The notes beneath the pieces were generated by a model. The model saw nothing but the letters and a program-made list of their open reading frames with translations. It made no database searches and was not told the origin of the DNA. A DNA stretch of 14,739 nucleotides from Chitinophagaceae bacterium (GTDB taxonomy: Bacteria; Bacteroidota; Bacteroidia; Chitinophagales; Chitinophagaceae), in contig JANXWM010000187.1 of the NCBI GenBank assembly GCA_025351145.1, positions 1 to 14,739 of the forward strand, in the 5' to 3' direction. Below, piece by piece: positions 14,056-14,739 of the stretch (position 1 is the stretch's first letter; each line of letters begins with the position of its first letter). The translations under genes were made by a program, and so were the position numbers.

Positions 14056-14739
14056 TTAAAAGGTTACTTCATACTCCAATACAGCAGGTTTATCAAACAT
14101 ATCAGTAAGGCCGCTGGTAAAGCTGATGGTTTTTCTATCGCTGGAAAGCTCCGCATTTGCACCTTTATAATTTTTTATTTCAACAGGCAAAACGTAAGTT
14201 GTTTTATATTTTAAATCTCCAAACATTGGCGCCATTTGTTTCATTGCCTGCAGGTTCGTATTGCCGGAAAGCAGCCTGTCTACAAAAGAAGAATCCGTTA
14301 ATTTATTACTGATCATATTCTTGCCAATGCTAAGGCTAAAAGCCCCCTCCAGGGGATTTGCTGCCATAGACGCACCGGGGCTTTGCTGCATCATACCACC
14401 AAGCTGATCCGCATCTTCTCCTTTCATTAATTTATCTGTGAGTTTCATTTTATCCATTGCAATGGCGAGTTCCTGTTTCAATTCGGGCAATTGTTTAATA
14501 TTCTTAAAAGGCAGGCTTATTGTAAATTTCATATCATCAATAGCCTGGTCCATGTGAAGTGTAAGGCTGCCATCTCTCAGCATAGCTTTCTCTTCCAATG
14601 AAAGTACCGAAGAGGTATCTGTATAATCTTTAAATTGGATCACGGTATCTTTTTTATCAAGGCCGTCCCCGCCGCCCATACTATTCCCTGCAAGGGCCTG
14701 CATCTGCTGCATCATACCGCTTATGTCCATACTCATATT
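14056..14739 (-). CDS. Unrecognised protein, C-terminal part (5' truncated by the window)
   Basis: The frame is open to the window end: the codon before the ATG at 14736 is Asn, and the N-terminal sequence (MSMDISGMMQQMQAL) reads like the middle of a protein, so the true start probably lies outside. At least 227 residues are visible. They are Met- and Gln-rich at about 1-20 and 105-125, with a Gly-rich patch (NSMGGGDG) and regular polar beta-type sequence (GSLTLHMDQAIDDMKFTISLP). The C-terminus ends in alternating beta sequence (YVLPVEIKNYKG, PAVLEYEVTF). I do not recognise the family. Abundance of such sequence in Bacteroidota lipoproteins suggests an envelope protein, but the signal sequence is not visible. 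Confidence 0.6.
   Translation of the reverse strand, partial: NMSMDISGMMQQMQALAGNSMGGGDGLDKKDTVIQFKDYTDTSSVLSLEEKAMLRDGSLTLHMDQAIDDMKFTISLPFKNIKQLPELKQELAIAMDKMKLTDKLMKGEDADQLGGMMQQSPGASMAANPLEGAFSLSIGKNMISNKLTDSSFVDRLLSGNTNLQAMKQMAPMFGDLKYKTTYVLPVEIKNYKGANAELSSDRKTISFTSGLTDMFDKPAVLEYEVTF

Overview
The window looks like a chromosomal segment of a Bacteroidota bacterium, most likely in the Chitinophagaceae or a close relative. The evidence is the long, three-domain form of IspG, mostly A/T-rich start contexts without obvious Shine-Dalgarno sequences, one candidate promoter of the Bacteroidota -33/-7 type (TTG then TAnnTTTG-like), and the style of the proteins. No rRNA, tRNA, CRISPR array, transposase or integrase was seen. 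Protein calls come from reading motifs, not from database searches.

Layout. 1-959 (+): 3' part of a metallo-beta-lactamase-fold protein with two rhodanese domains. 1106-1987 (-): LpxL/HtrB-type lipid A acyltransferase. 2178-3788 (-): L-aspartate oxidase NadB. 4013-5554 (-): stand-alone ATP-grasp ligase resembling the PGM1 peptide ligase. 5847-8895 (+): a cassette of three poorly understood genes: a ~745-aa beta-rich protein with a DUF4114-like acidic motif, a DUF1360 membrane protein, and an 84-aa protein starting MCNCGKK. 9026-9904 (+): membrane-anchored di-haem cytochrome c. 10086-10601 (-): an AT-rich two-helix membrane protein that looks foreign to its surroundings. 10897-12942 (-): IspG. 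13025-13906 (+): secreted alpha/beta hydrolase. 14056-14739 (-): C-terminal part of an unrecognised protein. The genes are mostly independent housekeeping or envelope functions (lipid A, NAD, isoprenoid precursors, electron transfer). Only the 5847-8895 cassette reads as a functional unit.

The most striking structure lies between the genes. A composite element of about 70-90 bp occurs nine times, always intergenic. It has a conserved order: box A (GAGCCAGGC or ACCGGGC-like), 21-24 variable and often locally palindromic bases, box B of 20 nt (cttgcgtcgcactcttgtac), 13-15 bases, then box C (AGCTTT-like). Box A is recognisable in eight of the nine. Seven copies carry the main box B and two carry a diverged form (gttgtgtcactcacttgtac type). 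Five copies follow a stop codon by only 15-30 nt in the sense orientation, as if part of the 3' UTR. Two facing copies enclose the AT-rich gene at 10086-10601. The difference between the two box B forms keeps the dyad symmetry of its core (GCG-T-CGC against GTG-T-CAC), which suggests recognition as DNA. In addition, two other repeat-like sequences lie in frame inside ispG, and a REP-like paired hairpin lies at 10695-10777.
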